Shown piece by piece: positions 15,264 to 21,951 of a stretch of 26,742 nucleotides of DNA. Location of the stretch: assembly GCA_002363635.1 (NCBI GenBank), contig DEWM01000047.1:1-26742 (forward strand), written 5' to 3'. Position 1 is the first letter of the stretch; the number at the start of each line of letters is the position of its first letter. A program made the translations under genes and the position numbers. Origin of the DNA: Caryophanales bacterium UBA3210. Its GTDB lineage: Bacteria > Bacillota_I > Bacilli_A > RFN20 > CAG-449. Under the pieces are notes generated by a model. It made no database searches, was not told the DNA's origin, and saw only the letters and a program-made list of their open reading frames with translations.

Positions 15264-16712
15264 TTATTTTTTTTCGTGTTCAGCTTGTTTTTTTGCTAAA
15301 TCATCATCGAATCTAAATTCCGAAGCGAGAACTTCTGATAAGAATTCGAGGTTTCTTTCGTTTTCTTTGCTAAACATATGAATTACATTTCCGTTGAAAC
15401 CGAATGTGACATCTTTATTGATGTAATCAACGTGAACTCCATCATTTGGAACAATAGCAATAATATCTTTATTATTGACTGTAGCGTGAATATGAGAAGT
15501 TGTACCCATAAGTTCAGTTACGTTAACTCTACCTGTAATACCTTTATCAGTGATTGACATATGATCTGGTCTAACACCTACTAAGATATCTTGTTCTTCA
15601 ACTTTAGATTTTTTAAGTCTTTCTTGTTTTTCTTTAGATGGTTTAACAACGTATCCATTGATATCTACATAGTAGCCATCTTCTTTCTTGAGAAGTTTAG
15701 CATCGAAGTAGTTCATCTGAGGGATACCAATAAAACCTGAAACGAATAAATTACGTGGATGATCAAATACTTCTTGTGGAGTACCGACTTGTTGGATATA
15801 GCCATCTTTCATAACAACAATTCTATCTCCAAGTGTCATAGCTTCGATCTGATCGTGTGTGACATAGATGAATGTTGTTTGAATTCTTTGTCTAATCTTA
15901 ATGATTTCTGCACGCATTTGGTTACGTAATTTTGCATCTAAGTTAGATAATGGTTCATCCATTAATAGAACTTTAGGGTTACGTACAATTGCTCTACCGA
16001 TTGCAACACGTTGACGTTGACCACCAGATAAGTTCTTTGGCTTTCTATCAAGGTATTCAGAGATATTTAACATTTCTGCAATTTCACGAACCTTGAAATC
16101 AATCATATCTTTACTCATCTTTTTGAAGTATGATTCTTCACCTTTGTCAATTAAACCATTACATTCAGTAATACGAGCTTCAGCTTCTTTTTTAACTAAT
16201 TCGTATTTTTCTAATTTCTTTTGTAATTTTTCTGGTTTATTTGAGTATTTTTCTTTTAATTCTTCTTCAATATGTGCAATCTTTTCTAATTTATTATTTA
16301 AATAACGAATTTCAAATTTGTATGTAATATGTTGAGGTAAAATTCTTAATGGGTATGCCATGTTTTGGAATACGGTCATATGAGGGTAGAGAGCATAGCT
16401 TTGGAAGACCATAGCAATATCTCTATCTTTTGGTTCGACAGCATTCATAAGTTTGCCATCGATATATAAATCACCTTCAGAAATATCTTCTAGACCTGCA
16501 ATCATACGTAATGTAGTAGATTTACCACATCCAGAAGGACCTACTAATACAACAAATTCTCCGTGTTTAATATCAAGATTGAATTTTTGAACTGCGACAA
16601 CACCTTTATCAGTAATTTGAAGATTTGTCTTTTTTACTTTTTCACCTTTTTTAGGCTTTTTATCTATATATGGATAGATTTTAACTAAGTTTCTAATTTT
16701 TACGTCTGCCAT
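15264..16712 (-). CDS. Sugar ABC transporter ATP-binding protein (MalK/MsmK/UgpC type) with a coiled-coil insertion
   Basis: The ATPase of a CUT1 sugar importer. Walker A GPSGCGKST (58-66), Q-loop VFQSYALYPH (Gln104), signature LSGGQRQR (228-235), Walker B VLLMDEPLSNLD (248-259), switch His286, and a C-terminal TOBE-type domain (about 360-450, VGVRPDHM). At 482 aa it is about 110 longer than typical MalK/MsmK (365-375). The excess is mainly a Lys/Glu-rich, probably coiled-coil stretch of some 75 residues (about 126-202) between the Q-loop and the signature, inside the helical subdomain that contacts the permeases. A smaller insertion (about 14-38, KKPKKGEKVKK) follows the first strand. Mycoplasma homologues are also enlarged. 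All catalytic motifs are intact. It is the last gene of the operon, so this transporter has a dedicated ATPase. Confidence 0.93.
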   Translation of the reverse strand: MADVKIRNLVKIYPYIDKKPKKGEKVKKTNLQITDKGVVAVQKFNLDIKHGEFVVLVGPSGCGKSTTLRMIAGLEDISEGDLYIDGKLMNAVEPKDRDIAMVFQSYALYPHMTVFQNMAYPLRILPQHITYKFEIRYLNNKLEKIAHIEEELKEKYSNKPEKLQKKLEKYELVKKEAEARITECNGLIDKGEESYFKKMSKDMIDFKVREIAEMLNISEYLDRKPKNLSGGQRQRVAIGRAIVRNPKVLLMDEPLSNLDAKLRNQMRAEIIKIRQRIQTTFIYVTHDQIEAMTLGDRIVVMKDGYIQQVGTPQEVFDHPRNLFVSGFIGIPQMNYFDAKLLKKEDGYYVDINGYVVKPSKEKQERLKKSKVEEQDILVGVRPDHMSITDKGITGRVNVTELMGTTSHIHATVNNKDIIAIVPNDGVHVDYINKDVTFGFNGNVIHMFSKENERNLEFLSEVLASEFRFDDDLAKKQAEHEKK

Positions 16713-16728
16713 AATTTGAATTCCTTTA

Positions 16729-17631
16729 CTAACCTTTTACTGAACCGGCTGTTACGCCTTTAATAATAAATCTTGATAAGAAGATATATACAATTACTAC
16801 TGGAATAATTGATAAGAAGATTGCCATGTAGATACAACCTAAGTCTTTACTACCCCATGATGTTGAAGATAAAGCATTAATCATAATTGGTAATGTCTTT
16901 TTATCTTTATTTGATAAGAGTAGAGAAGGCATATATAAGTTATTCCATGAACCAACAAATGAGAAAATAAACTGTACTGCAAGTGCTGGTTTCATAATAG
17001 GAAGAACAATTCTATTGAATGTCATGAATTCGTTAGAACCATCCATTCTTGAAGCTTCAATTAATTCCTTCGATACTGTTGATCTTAAATATTGAATCAT
17101 ATAGAAGAATGTTGCAGGAGCTGCAATTGAAGGAATGATTAATAACCATAATTTATTTCTAAAGCCATATTTAATTGCAATTTGATAGAAACCTACTGAT
17201 GATAACTGAGAAGGAATCATCATAATTGCTAAGATAAAGATTTCTGCTGCTTTCTTTAATTTGAAGTCATATGCCCAAATACCATAAGCAGTTAATGCTG
17301 AGAAATAACATGTTAGGAGAGAAGAACCTAATGCGACAATTAATGAATTTTTTAAACCTATAACTGCATTGAATTCACCTCTGAATGAAGTAAATAAGTT
17401 ATGTAAGTTTTCGAAGAAACTGTCACTTGGAATTAAAACAAGTCCTCCATCTTGTAATTGGTTATTTGATCTAGTTGTATTTATAAATAATAAATAGAAG
17501 AAGAAGAATGACATGAATGTTAAGAAAATTAAGAATAAATAACATAATGTCTTAACAACAATTAATTTAATTAATGCTTTTCTACTTTCTGAAGAATCGA
17601 CTGACTCATATAATTTTGATTTATCTGCCAT
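16729..17631 (-). CDS. Sugar ABC transporter permease, MalG-like
   Basis: An inner-membrane subunit of the CUT1 importer, 300 aa with about six hydrophobic segments (first near 26-50). The cytoplasmic EAA loop that docks the ATPase is clear: EASRMDGSNEFMTFNRIVLP near 197-216. The C-terminus ends ...FIIKGVTAGSVKG, a common MalG ending. A strong AGGAGG ribosome site overlaps the end of the upstream permease gene; the ATG is 2 bases after that stop, so translation is probably coupled. Confidence 0.93.
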   Translation of the reverse strand: MADKSKLYESVDSSESRKALIKLIVVKTLCYLFLIFLTFMSFFFFYLLFINTTRSNNQLQDGGLVLIPSDSFFENLHNLFTSFRGEFNAVIGLKNSLIVALGSSLLTCYFSALTAYGIWAYDFKLKKAAEIFILAIMMIPSQLSSVGFYQIAIKYGFRNKLWLLIIPSIAAPATFFYMIQYLRSTVSKELIEASRMDGSNEFMTFNRIVLPIMKPALAVQFIFSFVGSWNNLYMPSLLLSNKDKKTLPIMINALSSTSWGSKDLGCIYMAIFLSIIPVVIVYIFLSRFIIKGVTAGSVKG

Positions 17632-17633
17632 AA

Positions 17634-18620
17634 TTAACGATCCTCCTTCTTATTGATTGTTTTGAATACGAATATTGATAGAACTGCAGTGATAATAAAT
17701 AAGATGACTGAGATAGCACCTGCTCTACCGTAGTTCTTCATATTAAGGTAATCATTTAATAACATGATAATTGTTCTTGTACCGCTGTTCTTTGCTTTGT
17801 TTGTTAAGACTTGAGGAACATCGAACATCTGTAAGCCACCGATCATAGATGTAATTAATACATAAACAACGATTGGTTTTAATAGAGGAAGAGTCATATC
17901 AAATAGTACTCTTCTAGTTGATGCTCCATCAATTCTTGCAGATTCAAAAATTGATTCATCGATACTTTGAATACCTGCCATTAATAGAATAGTTGTGTTA
18001 CCAAACCACATAATGAAGTTTAAGAATGCAACCATTAATCTTGCAGATGTTTTATTGACTACGAAGTCGAAATGTTCAGGAATCCAACCCATATCTTTAA
18101 ATAGAGTATATATAGGTCCGATTTGAGAGAAGAGCATTAAGAATAATGCTGAGAAAGCTGAAGCCATAATTAAGTTTGGCATATAGAATGCTGTCTTAAA
18201 GAAGCCAGTTCCTTTTAATTTTAATCGTGTAGAAGTGAAAATTAAGGCAAGAATTAGAGCGATAACCATTTGAGGAATTGCTCCGATAATCCACATAATC
18301 AATGTGTTGCCGATTGTTTGATATATTTCAATAACCCCTAATGCATTTTCTTGGAATAATCTTTGATAGTTCAGGAAACCGCAGAACTCTGGATGAGCAT
18401 CAGTGACTAATATTCCTGAGAAAGGATCGTAATCAAAGAAGCTATCGTAAATAGTTAAGAGCTGTGGAACTAGAGTGAAGATAAGATAAATTACAAAGAA
18501 AGATGCAATGAAAATATATCCCCACTTAGTGTAACTAAGCTTTTTCTTGGGTTTATTTTCAACTTCATTTAAGCCTTCAATATTACTTGAATTCTCAATG
18601 TTTATTTGTGTTGATTGCAT
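17634..18620 (-). CDS. Sugar ABC transporter permease, MalF-like
   Basis: The second CUT1 permease, 328 aa. A polar N-terminal tail of about 30 residues (QSTQINIENSSNIEG...) precedes the first helix (WGYIFIASFFVIYLIF), then a short external region and five further helices. The EAA loop reads ESARIDGASTRRVLFDMTLP, near 225-244. The ribosome site AGGTGAG precedes the ATG. It follows the binding-protein gene after a large intercistronic hairpin, so it is probably made in smaller amounts than the binding protein. Confidence 0.93.
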   Translation of the reverse strand: MQSTQINIENSSNIEGLNEVENKPKKKLSYTKWGYIFIASFFVIYLIFTLVPQLLTIYDSFFDYDPFSGILVTDAHPEFCGFLNYQRLFQENALGVIEIYQTIGNTLIMWIIGAIPQMVIALILALIFTSTRLKLKGTGFFKTAFYMPNLIMASAFSALFLMLFSQIGPIYTLFKDMGWIPEHFDFVVNKTSARLMVAFLNFIMWFGNTTILLMAGIQSIDESIFESARIDGASTRRVLFDMTLPLLKPIVVYVLITSMIGGLQMFDVPQVLTNKAKNSGTRTIIMLLNDYLNMKNYGRAGAISVILFIITAVLSIFVFKTINKKEDR

Positions 18621-18654
18621 TGTCTCACCTCGCTAAAATGTAGTTTTATGTCGA

Positions 18655-18693
18655 AATAAGAACCATGACGGTCAGGCCATCACGGTTCTTATT
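18655..18693 (-). other. Large intercistronic stem-loop between binding-protein and permease genes
   Basis: Arms 18655-18671 and 18677-18693 form a 17-bp stem with a 5-base loop. On the transcribed (minus) strand every position pairs, with two G-U pairs; on the plus strand these two are A-C mismatches. The structure is therefore built for the operon mRNA. No T-run follows, so it is more likely an mRNA stabiliser or processing stop (as in malE-malF) than a full terminator. Confidence 0.75.
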
Positions 18694-18712
18694 AAAGTTA
18701 TAGATAAATTAA

Positions 18713-20098
18713 TTATTTAGAACTTGGAATTACTAATGTTGGGTATGATCTAGCAATATCTGCATAGAATTCTGGTAATACTTTTTCTTTTGAATCTAAT
18801 TCACCTTTTAAGAATTTACCGAATGCTGTTTGGATACCTTCATTACATAATTGATCGTAGATTGTATTGTTCTTTACAACAATTGAATCTGCCATATCGA
18901 CCCAAATCTTTGTGTCGTTTTGTCCGCCTAAGAAACCGTTACCTTTCTTTTGTGTTTCGTTTTCTGTAGCAACTGCACCGTTAACTTTCTTGTTATTTGA
19001 GAACTGGCCATCATCAACTACTAATTTCTTTAAGATTTCTTCATCTTTTAAGAATGCGTTCATTGTCTTACCAACTAAATCTGTGTTGTTGCCACCTTTA
19101 GCACCGAGTAACCATGTACCTCCCCAGAAGTATGCTTGTGGGCCTTTAACAACTGCCCAGTCACCCCATGTATGATCTGGTGAGTAATTATCTTTTGTTT
19201 CATCTGGTGCTGTTGAAGCTGTACCATTACCCATAGCTGGACCCATACAGAAGTTGTAGTACCATGCTGGACCAAATGTACAGAATGTTTTACCTGTCTT
19301 CTTGAATTCAGCTGACTTTTCGCCGTCCCAAACACCGTATGTTGTTGTTTCGCCTTTATCTAATTGATCTTTTGCTTGATCCATCCAAGTATTAACGAAT
19401 GCTGGAACTTCAAGTTTGTTATCTTTTACCCATGGTGAAGCAGCGTTGTTTGAATATACACGGTATGTATCAGCAAATGAAGCTGTCATCTTGTTTCCTG
19501 CTGCAGCCATTAAATCTGCTGTTTCATTGTATTTTTCCCATGTTGCTACATGTTTCTGTACTTCTGTTGGATCATCTGTACCTAAAACTGCTTTAGCTAT
19601 TGATCTTCTGTAGATTAAACCTGCAGGGCAGCACTGGAATGAAGCACCTTTTACAACACCGCTTGTATCAGTGACTTGATCTACTGTATATTTATATGCT
19701 TGTGAGAAATCATTGACACCGTATGCTGTCTTAACATCTAATGTAGCATCTGAGTTGACATATTTTAAGATATAGTCAGCTTCTGCTAAGAACATATCAA
19801 CTTTTTCGTCTTCTGAGAATGATTCATTGTTTGCTAATGCTTCATCGAGAGCTTTTTGATATGCACCGTTATCTGATGGTGTGATTGTCCATTTTACTTC
19901 AACACCGTTGAGATGGTGAACAGCATTTGAATCATCGTTGTTCTTTTCATCTGAGACATATTTGTTGAAATAGCCTTGGAATTCAGTGTTCCATGCATAG
20001 ATGTGGAAAATTTCCTTCTTTGAGCATGAAGTAAGAGATGCGCCTGCTGCTAAACCGACTGCAGCAACTGCGGCTAAACATAAAATTTTTTTCTTCAT
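18713..20098 (-). CDS. Sugar ABC transporter substrate-binding lipoprotein
   Basis: A membrane-anchored extracellular binding protein, 461 aa, of the CUT1 solute-binding type. The N-terminus is a lipoprotein signal: MKKK, a hydrophobic stretch, and lipobox LTSC with the lipidated Cys at 25. The mature chain is rich in Trp, Asn and aromatic residues (for example FCTFGPAWYYNFCMGP and YFWGGTWLLGAKGGNN near 273-342), as in sugar-binding proteins. By context (GH5, GH1, GH94 and shared operators) the ligand is probably cellobiose, cellodextrins or related beta-glucosides; the sequence does not fix it. It is the first gene of the operon, with ribosome site GGAGGAG 5 bases before the ATG. Confidence 0.92.
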   Translation of the reverse strand: MKKKILCLAAVAAVGLAAGASLTSCSKKEIFHIYAWNTEFQGYFNKYVSDEKNNDDSNAVHHLNGVEVKWTITPSDNGAYQKALDEALANNESFSEDEKVDMFLAEADYILKYVNSDATLDVKTAYGVNDFSQAYKYTVDQVTDTSGVVKGASFQCCPAGLIYRRSIAKAVLGTDDPTEVQKHVATWEKYNETADLMAAAGNKMTASFADTYRVYSNNAASPWVKDNKLEVPAFVNTWMDQAKDQLDKGETTTYGVWDGEKSAEFKKTGKTFCTFGPAWYYNFCMGPAMGNGTASTAPDETKDNYSPDHTWGDWAVVKGPQAYFWGGTWLLGAKGGNNTDLVGKTMNAFLKDEEILKKLVVDDGQFSNNKKVNGAVATENETQKKGNGFLGGQNDTKIWVDMADSIVVKNNTIYDQLCNEGIQTAFGKFLKGELDSKEKVLPEFYADIARSYPTLVIPSSK

Positions 20099-20143
20099 TT
20101 ATTCTCCTCCAATTATCCATAAAATTAAGAAAAAATATTTAGT

Positions 20144-20157
20144 CTCAAACGTTTCCG
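20144..20157. promoter_or_regulatory. LacI-family operator, promoter-proximal site of the ABC operon
   Basis: CTCAAACGTTTCCG matches the GH94 operator at 12 of 14 positions and has the AAACGTTT core. It lies 46 bases before the binding-protein ATG, between the TTGTCA and TAAATA candidate promoter elements. Confidence 0.6.
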
Positions 20158-20218
20158 TTTTATTGACAAGGACTCTAAACAGATGAAAGCCCTTACAAGA
20201 TATTTAGCAAAAACTTAT

Positions 20219-20232
20219 TTCAAACGTTTTCG
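20219..20232. promoter_or_regulatory. LacI-family operator, second site of the ABC operon
   Basis: TTCAAACGTTTTCG matches the GH94 operator at 12 of 14 positions with the same orientation. Its centre is 75 bp from the promoter-proximal site. Confidence 0.6.
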
Positions 20233-20387
20233 AAAATATTGTTACACATTTGTTAAAATTCTTCTAAAAACACTTGATTTTTGTATTTTTATCTTGCTTG
20301 CACTATTATCCTAACACTAAAAATCGAGTTTGTATAGATGGAATTTAAAAAAATACGTTACATTTGAAGAAAAAATGTTTTTTTGAA

Positions 20388-20401
20388 CGAAAACCTTTAA
20401 G
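20388..20401. promoter_or_regulatory. Distal operator-like site A
   Basis: CGAAAACCTTTAAG, in reverse CTTAAAGGTTTTCG, differs from the GH94 operator only at one central base (CC/GG instead of CG). The loss of the central CpG may weaken binding. Confidence 0.5.
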
Positions 20402-20418
20402 TTTGTCAACATTTAAAA

Positions 20419-20432
20419 TGAAAACGTTTAAG
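20419..20432. promoter_or_regulatory. Distal operator site B
   Basis: TGAAAACGTTTAAG, in reverse CTTAAACGTTTTCA, matches the GH94 operator in 13 of 14 bases. Its centre is 31 bp, about three helical turns, from site A. Confidence 0.65.
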
Positions 20433-20647
20433 TTAATAGAAAGTGAGTGGATATTTAAATTTACTCCTAAAAATAGAAACAATTTTCGTGAATGAATATT
20501 AAAAATCACATTTTAAATCATTCTTTTGATTGTTTTCTCTGCATAAATTTTATTTTTTCTATAATTTTTTTAATTTTCTTTCTATTTTTTTAAATTTTAA
20601 GAAGATAAATTCTTTTTTTTAATTATAATTATCTTTACGAGGTACAT

Positions 20648-21211
20648 ATGGGACAAAATGGTATGCTTAAAGAAATAACTCTTAATCAGTTAAAACGTAA
20701 AGTTAATATATATAATAAGGTAAATAATTCATTTTCTATTTGTTTTAGAAGTGATAATTTTTCTTTATTATCAAATTTATATAATCTTATTAAAAATAAA
20801 AATTATCAATTACTAACTGATATTAAAAATAAAGAAGAAGAAAAATATTTTTATGTATTACCATTTAATGAAGAACATAAAACTTTCTTTAGCTTTTTAG
20901 ATGATATCTTTGTGGACATGCAAAATCTTTGTAAGAAATATAAAGGGAAATTACAAATATTCTCTAAAGAAGAAAAAACTAGAATTTTATTTGGTCTTAA
21001 ATATAATGAAATTGAAAATTTATTTGATCCATTTTTTATTTCTTTTGTCATAAATAATGATTATCAGACAACTTATGATTTATTAAAGCTTGTAGGAAAT
21101 AATGAAGAAGTAAATGAAAATGTCTTAATTGTAGAAGGGTATGATCCTAAGAGTTTGAATTATGACCCTGAAATAATTGATTTTGACGCATTACAATCAT
21201 CTTTAATTTAG
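20648..21211 (+). CDS. 187-aa protein of unknown function
   Basis: I do not recognise this protein. It is soluble, with no signal peptide or membrane helix, rich in Asn, Lys, Phe and Tyr, and ends in an acidic tail (EGYDPKSLNYDPEIIDFDALQ). The N-terminal part (MLKEITLNQLKRKVNIYNKVNNSFSICFRSDNF in short) looks like alternating beta and alpha elements, and the middle has amphipathic helices around FLDDIFVDMQNLCKKY. Only two or three Cys are present, with no metal-binding pattern. Its codons are even more AT-rich than the neighbours'. It has a GAGG ribosome site 6 bases before the ATG, a TATAAT upstream and its own terminator, so it is a real single gene. It separates the sugar and Fe-S/Ni regions and shows no clear tie to either. 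Confidence 0.7.
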   Translation: MGQNGMLKEITLNQLKRKVNIYNKVNNSFSICFRSDNFSLLSNLYNLIKNKNYQLLTDIKNKEEEKYFYVLPFNEEHKTFFSFLDDIFVDMQNLCKKYKGKLQIFSKEEKTRILFGLKYNEIENLFDPFFISFVINNDYQTTYDLLKLVGNNEEVNENVLIVEGYDPKSLNYDPEIIDFDALQSSLI

Positions 21212-21236
21212 TGTATGGGAAACCATACATTTTTTA
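21212..21236 (+). terminator. Intrinsic terminator of the 187-aa gene
   Basis: TGTATGG (21212-21218) pairs perfectly with CCATACA (21223-21229) around a GAAA tetraloop, followed by a T-run. It begins right after the stop codon. Confidence 0.85.
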
Positions 21237-21252
21237 TTATTTTTGTTCATTT

Positions 21253-21267
21253 TGATAATTATTATGA
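21253..21267. promoter_or_regulatory. Fur-box-like site upstream of the Ni/Fe-S operon
   Basis: TGATAATTATTATGA matches the 7-1-7 Fur consensus TGATAATNATTATCA at 13 of the 14 fixed positions. It also partly fits a PerR box. It lies about 150 bases before the best promoter of the downstream operon, so it may serve an unrecognised upstream start. AT-rich DNA makes chance matches fairly likely. Confidence 0.35.
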
Positions 21268-21358
21268 ATAATCTATTATGTAAAAAATTCTTTTGTAATT
21301 TTGAACAGTTAATCAAAATTGCGTTTTAAAATTTAACAAATCTTTTATAAAGATTATA

Positions 21359-21392
21359 GTTATGTATAAAATGATAGAACTACTATCATAAC
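21359..21392. promoter_or_regulatory. Inverted repeat upstream of the Ni/Fe-S operon promoter
   Basis: ATGATAG (21371-21377) and CTATCAT (21383-21389) are a perfect 7-bp inverted repeat with a 5-base gap. The outer GTTATG (21359-21364) and CATAAC (21387-21392) add a second nested dyad. It lies about 30 bases before the -35 element and could bind a dimeric or tetrameric regulator. Confidence 0.4.
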
Positions 21393-21416
21393 GAATTATT
21401 TTTTAAAAAAGTCTAG

Positions 21417-21445
21417 TTGTCTACAGGTGATTATTGTATTAAAAT
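21417..21445 (+). promoter_or_regulatory. Promoter of the CooT-CooC-dehydratase operon
   Basis: TTGTCT (21417-21422), a 17-base spacer and TAAAAT (21440-21445), giving a leader of about 65 bases to the ATG at 21518. Confidence 0.6.
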
Positions 21446-21517
21446 TTATTTATAATTTTTTATCGATTTAATTATACTGATTTAATGAGAATAAAAATTA
21501 ATAGGGAAAAGATATAT

Positions 21518-21757
21518 ATGGGTGAGAAAAAGACTTTAGAAAATGTTGAAGCTAATTCAATTAAAGAATTAGTTGTTTTAATTTCGTATTTAGTTAAACA
21601 TAACGAATCTCATACAGCAGAATTAAAAGATTTAGCAGATAATTTAAATGACTTAGATTTACATGATGCTTATGAAGATGTACTTGATGCAATAAAAAAA
21701 TATGATGAAGGAAATAAATTATTATTCTTAGCATTAAAGAAAGTAAAAGGTGAATAA
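21518..21757 (+). CDS. Small acidic helical protein at the head of the Ni/Fe-S operon
   Basis: A 79-aa protein, probably all helical (two or three helices), soluble, without Cys. I chose the ATG at 21518, preceded by AGGGAAAAG; an ATG at 21485 has no ribosome site. A central KHNESHTAELKDLADNL segment places His residues four apart and near acidic residues, with another His in DLHDAYED. Such an arrangement could bind a metal ion, and it recalls the short His-containing helical modules (HxxHNExH-like) I associate with nickel or cobalt handling proteins; this resemblance is from memory and is not certain. It is followed at one base by the CooT-like gene, and the pair probably form a translational unit. 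A role as a nickel chaperone partner is an inference from context only. Confidence 0.65.
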   Translation: MGEKKTLENVEANSIKELVVLISYLVKHNESHTAELKDLADNLNDLDLHDAYEDVLDAIKKYDEGNKLLFLALKKVKGE

Positions 21758-21758
21758 G

Positions 21759-21950
21759 ATGTGTTTGTCTACAGCATATAAAAATAATGTTGATGAAAAT
21801 AAAGTTTTAGTTAAAAATGTCGCTTCAATTAGAGTAGAAAATGATGAAGTTATCTTAGTAGATTTGATGGAAAGAGAATTTCGTATTAAAGGTAAACTTG
21901 AAAAAGTCGATTTACTAGAAAACTTTGTTGTTGTTAAGAGTGAGGACTAG
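21759..21950 (+). CDS. CooT-family nickel-binding protein
   Basis: A 63-aa protein starting MCLSTAYK, the CooT hallmark in which Cys2 binds Ni(II) at the dimer interface. The rest follows the family: KNVASIRVENDEVILVDLMERE, a small beta-barrel-like fold, ending FVVVKSED. The ATG at 21759 is chosen because it puts Cys at position 2; a longer GTG-started frame from 21750 would destroy the motif. In Rhodospirillum rubrum CooT helps deliver nickel to carbon monoxide dehydrogenase with CooC and CooJ. It has ribosome site AAAGGTG inside the end of the preceding gene, and its stop is one base before the CooC-like ATG. There is no dehydrogenase gene in view, so its client here is unknown. Confidence 0.87.
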   Translation: MCLSTAYKNNVDENKVLVKNVASIRVENDEVILVDLMEREFRIKGKLEKVDLLENFVVVKSED

Positions 21951-21951
21951 T

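Larger units (their letters stand above)
20099..20647. other. 549-base intergenic control region of the sugar ABC operon
   Basis: It holds four operator-like sites (listed separately) and the leader of the binding-protein gene. No promoter is clear-cut. The best minus-strand candidate is TTGTCA (plus 20164-20169) with TAAATA (20136-20141), but the spacer is too long (22). The 20433-20620 part is AT-rich with long T-runs and nothing else I can identify. TATAAT at 20624-20629 may serve the plus-strand gene at 20648. Short ORFs here have no ribosome sites. Confidence 0.5.

Noticed and set aside
18867-19613. Several overlapping ORFs on both strands within the binding-protein gene (65-102 codons)
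   Set aside because: They are shadows of a well-supported lipoprotein gene, without ribosome sites or recognisable domains.
21399-21410. TTTTTTAAAAAA palindrome as an operator or terminator
   Set aside because: Simple T/A runs are common in this AT-rich DNA and the stem has no loop or GC pairs.
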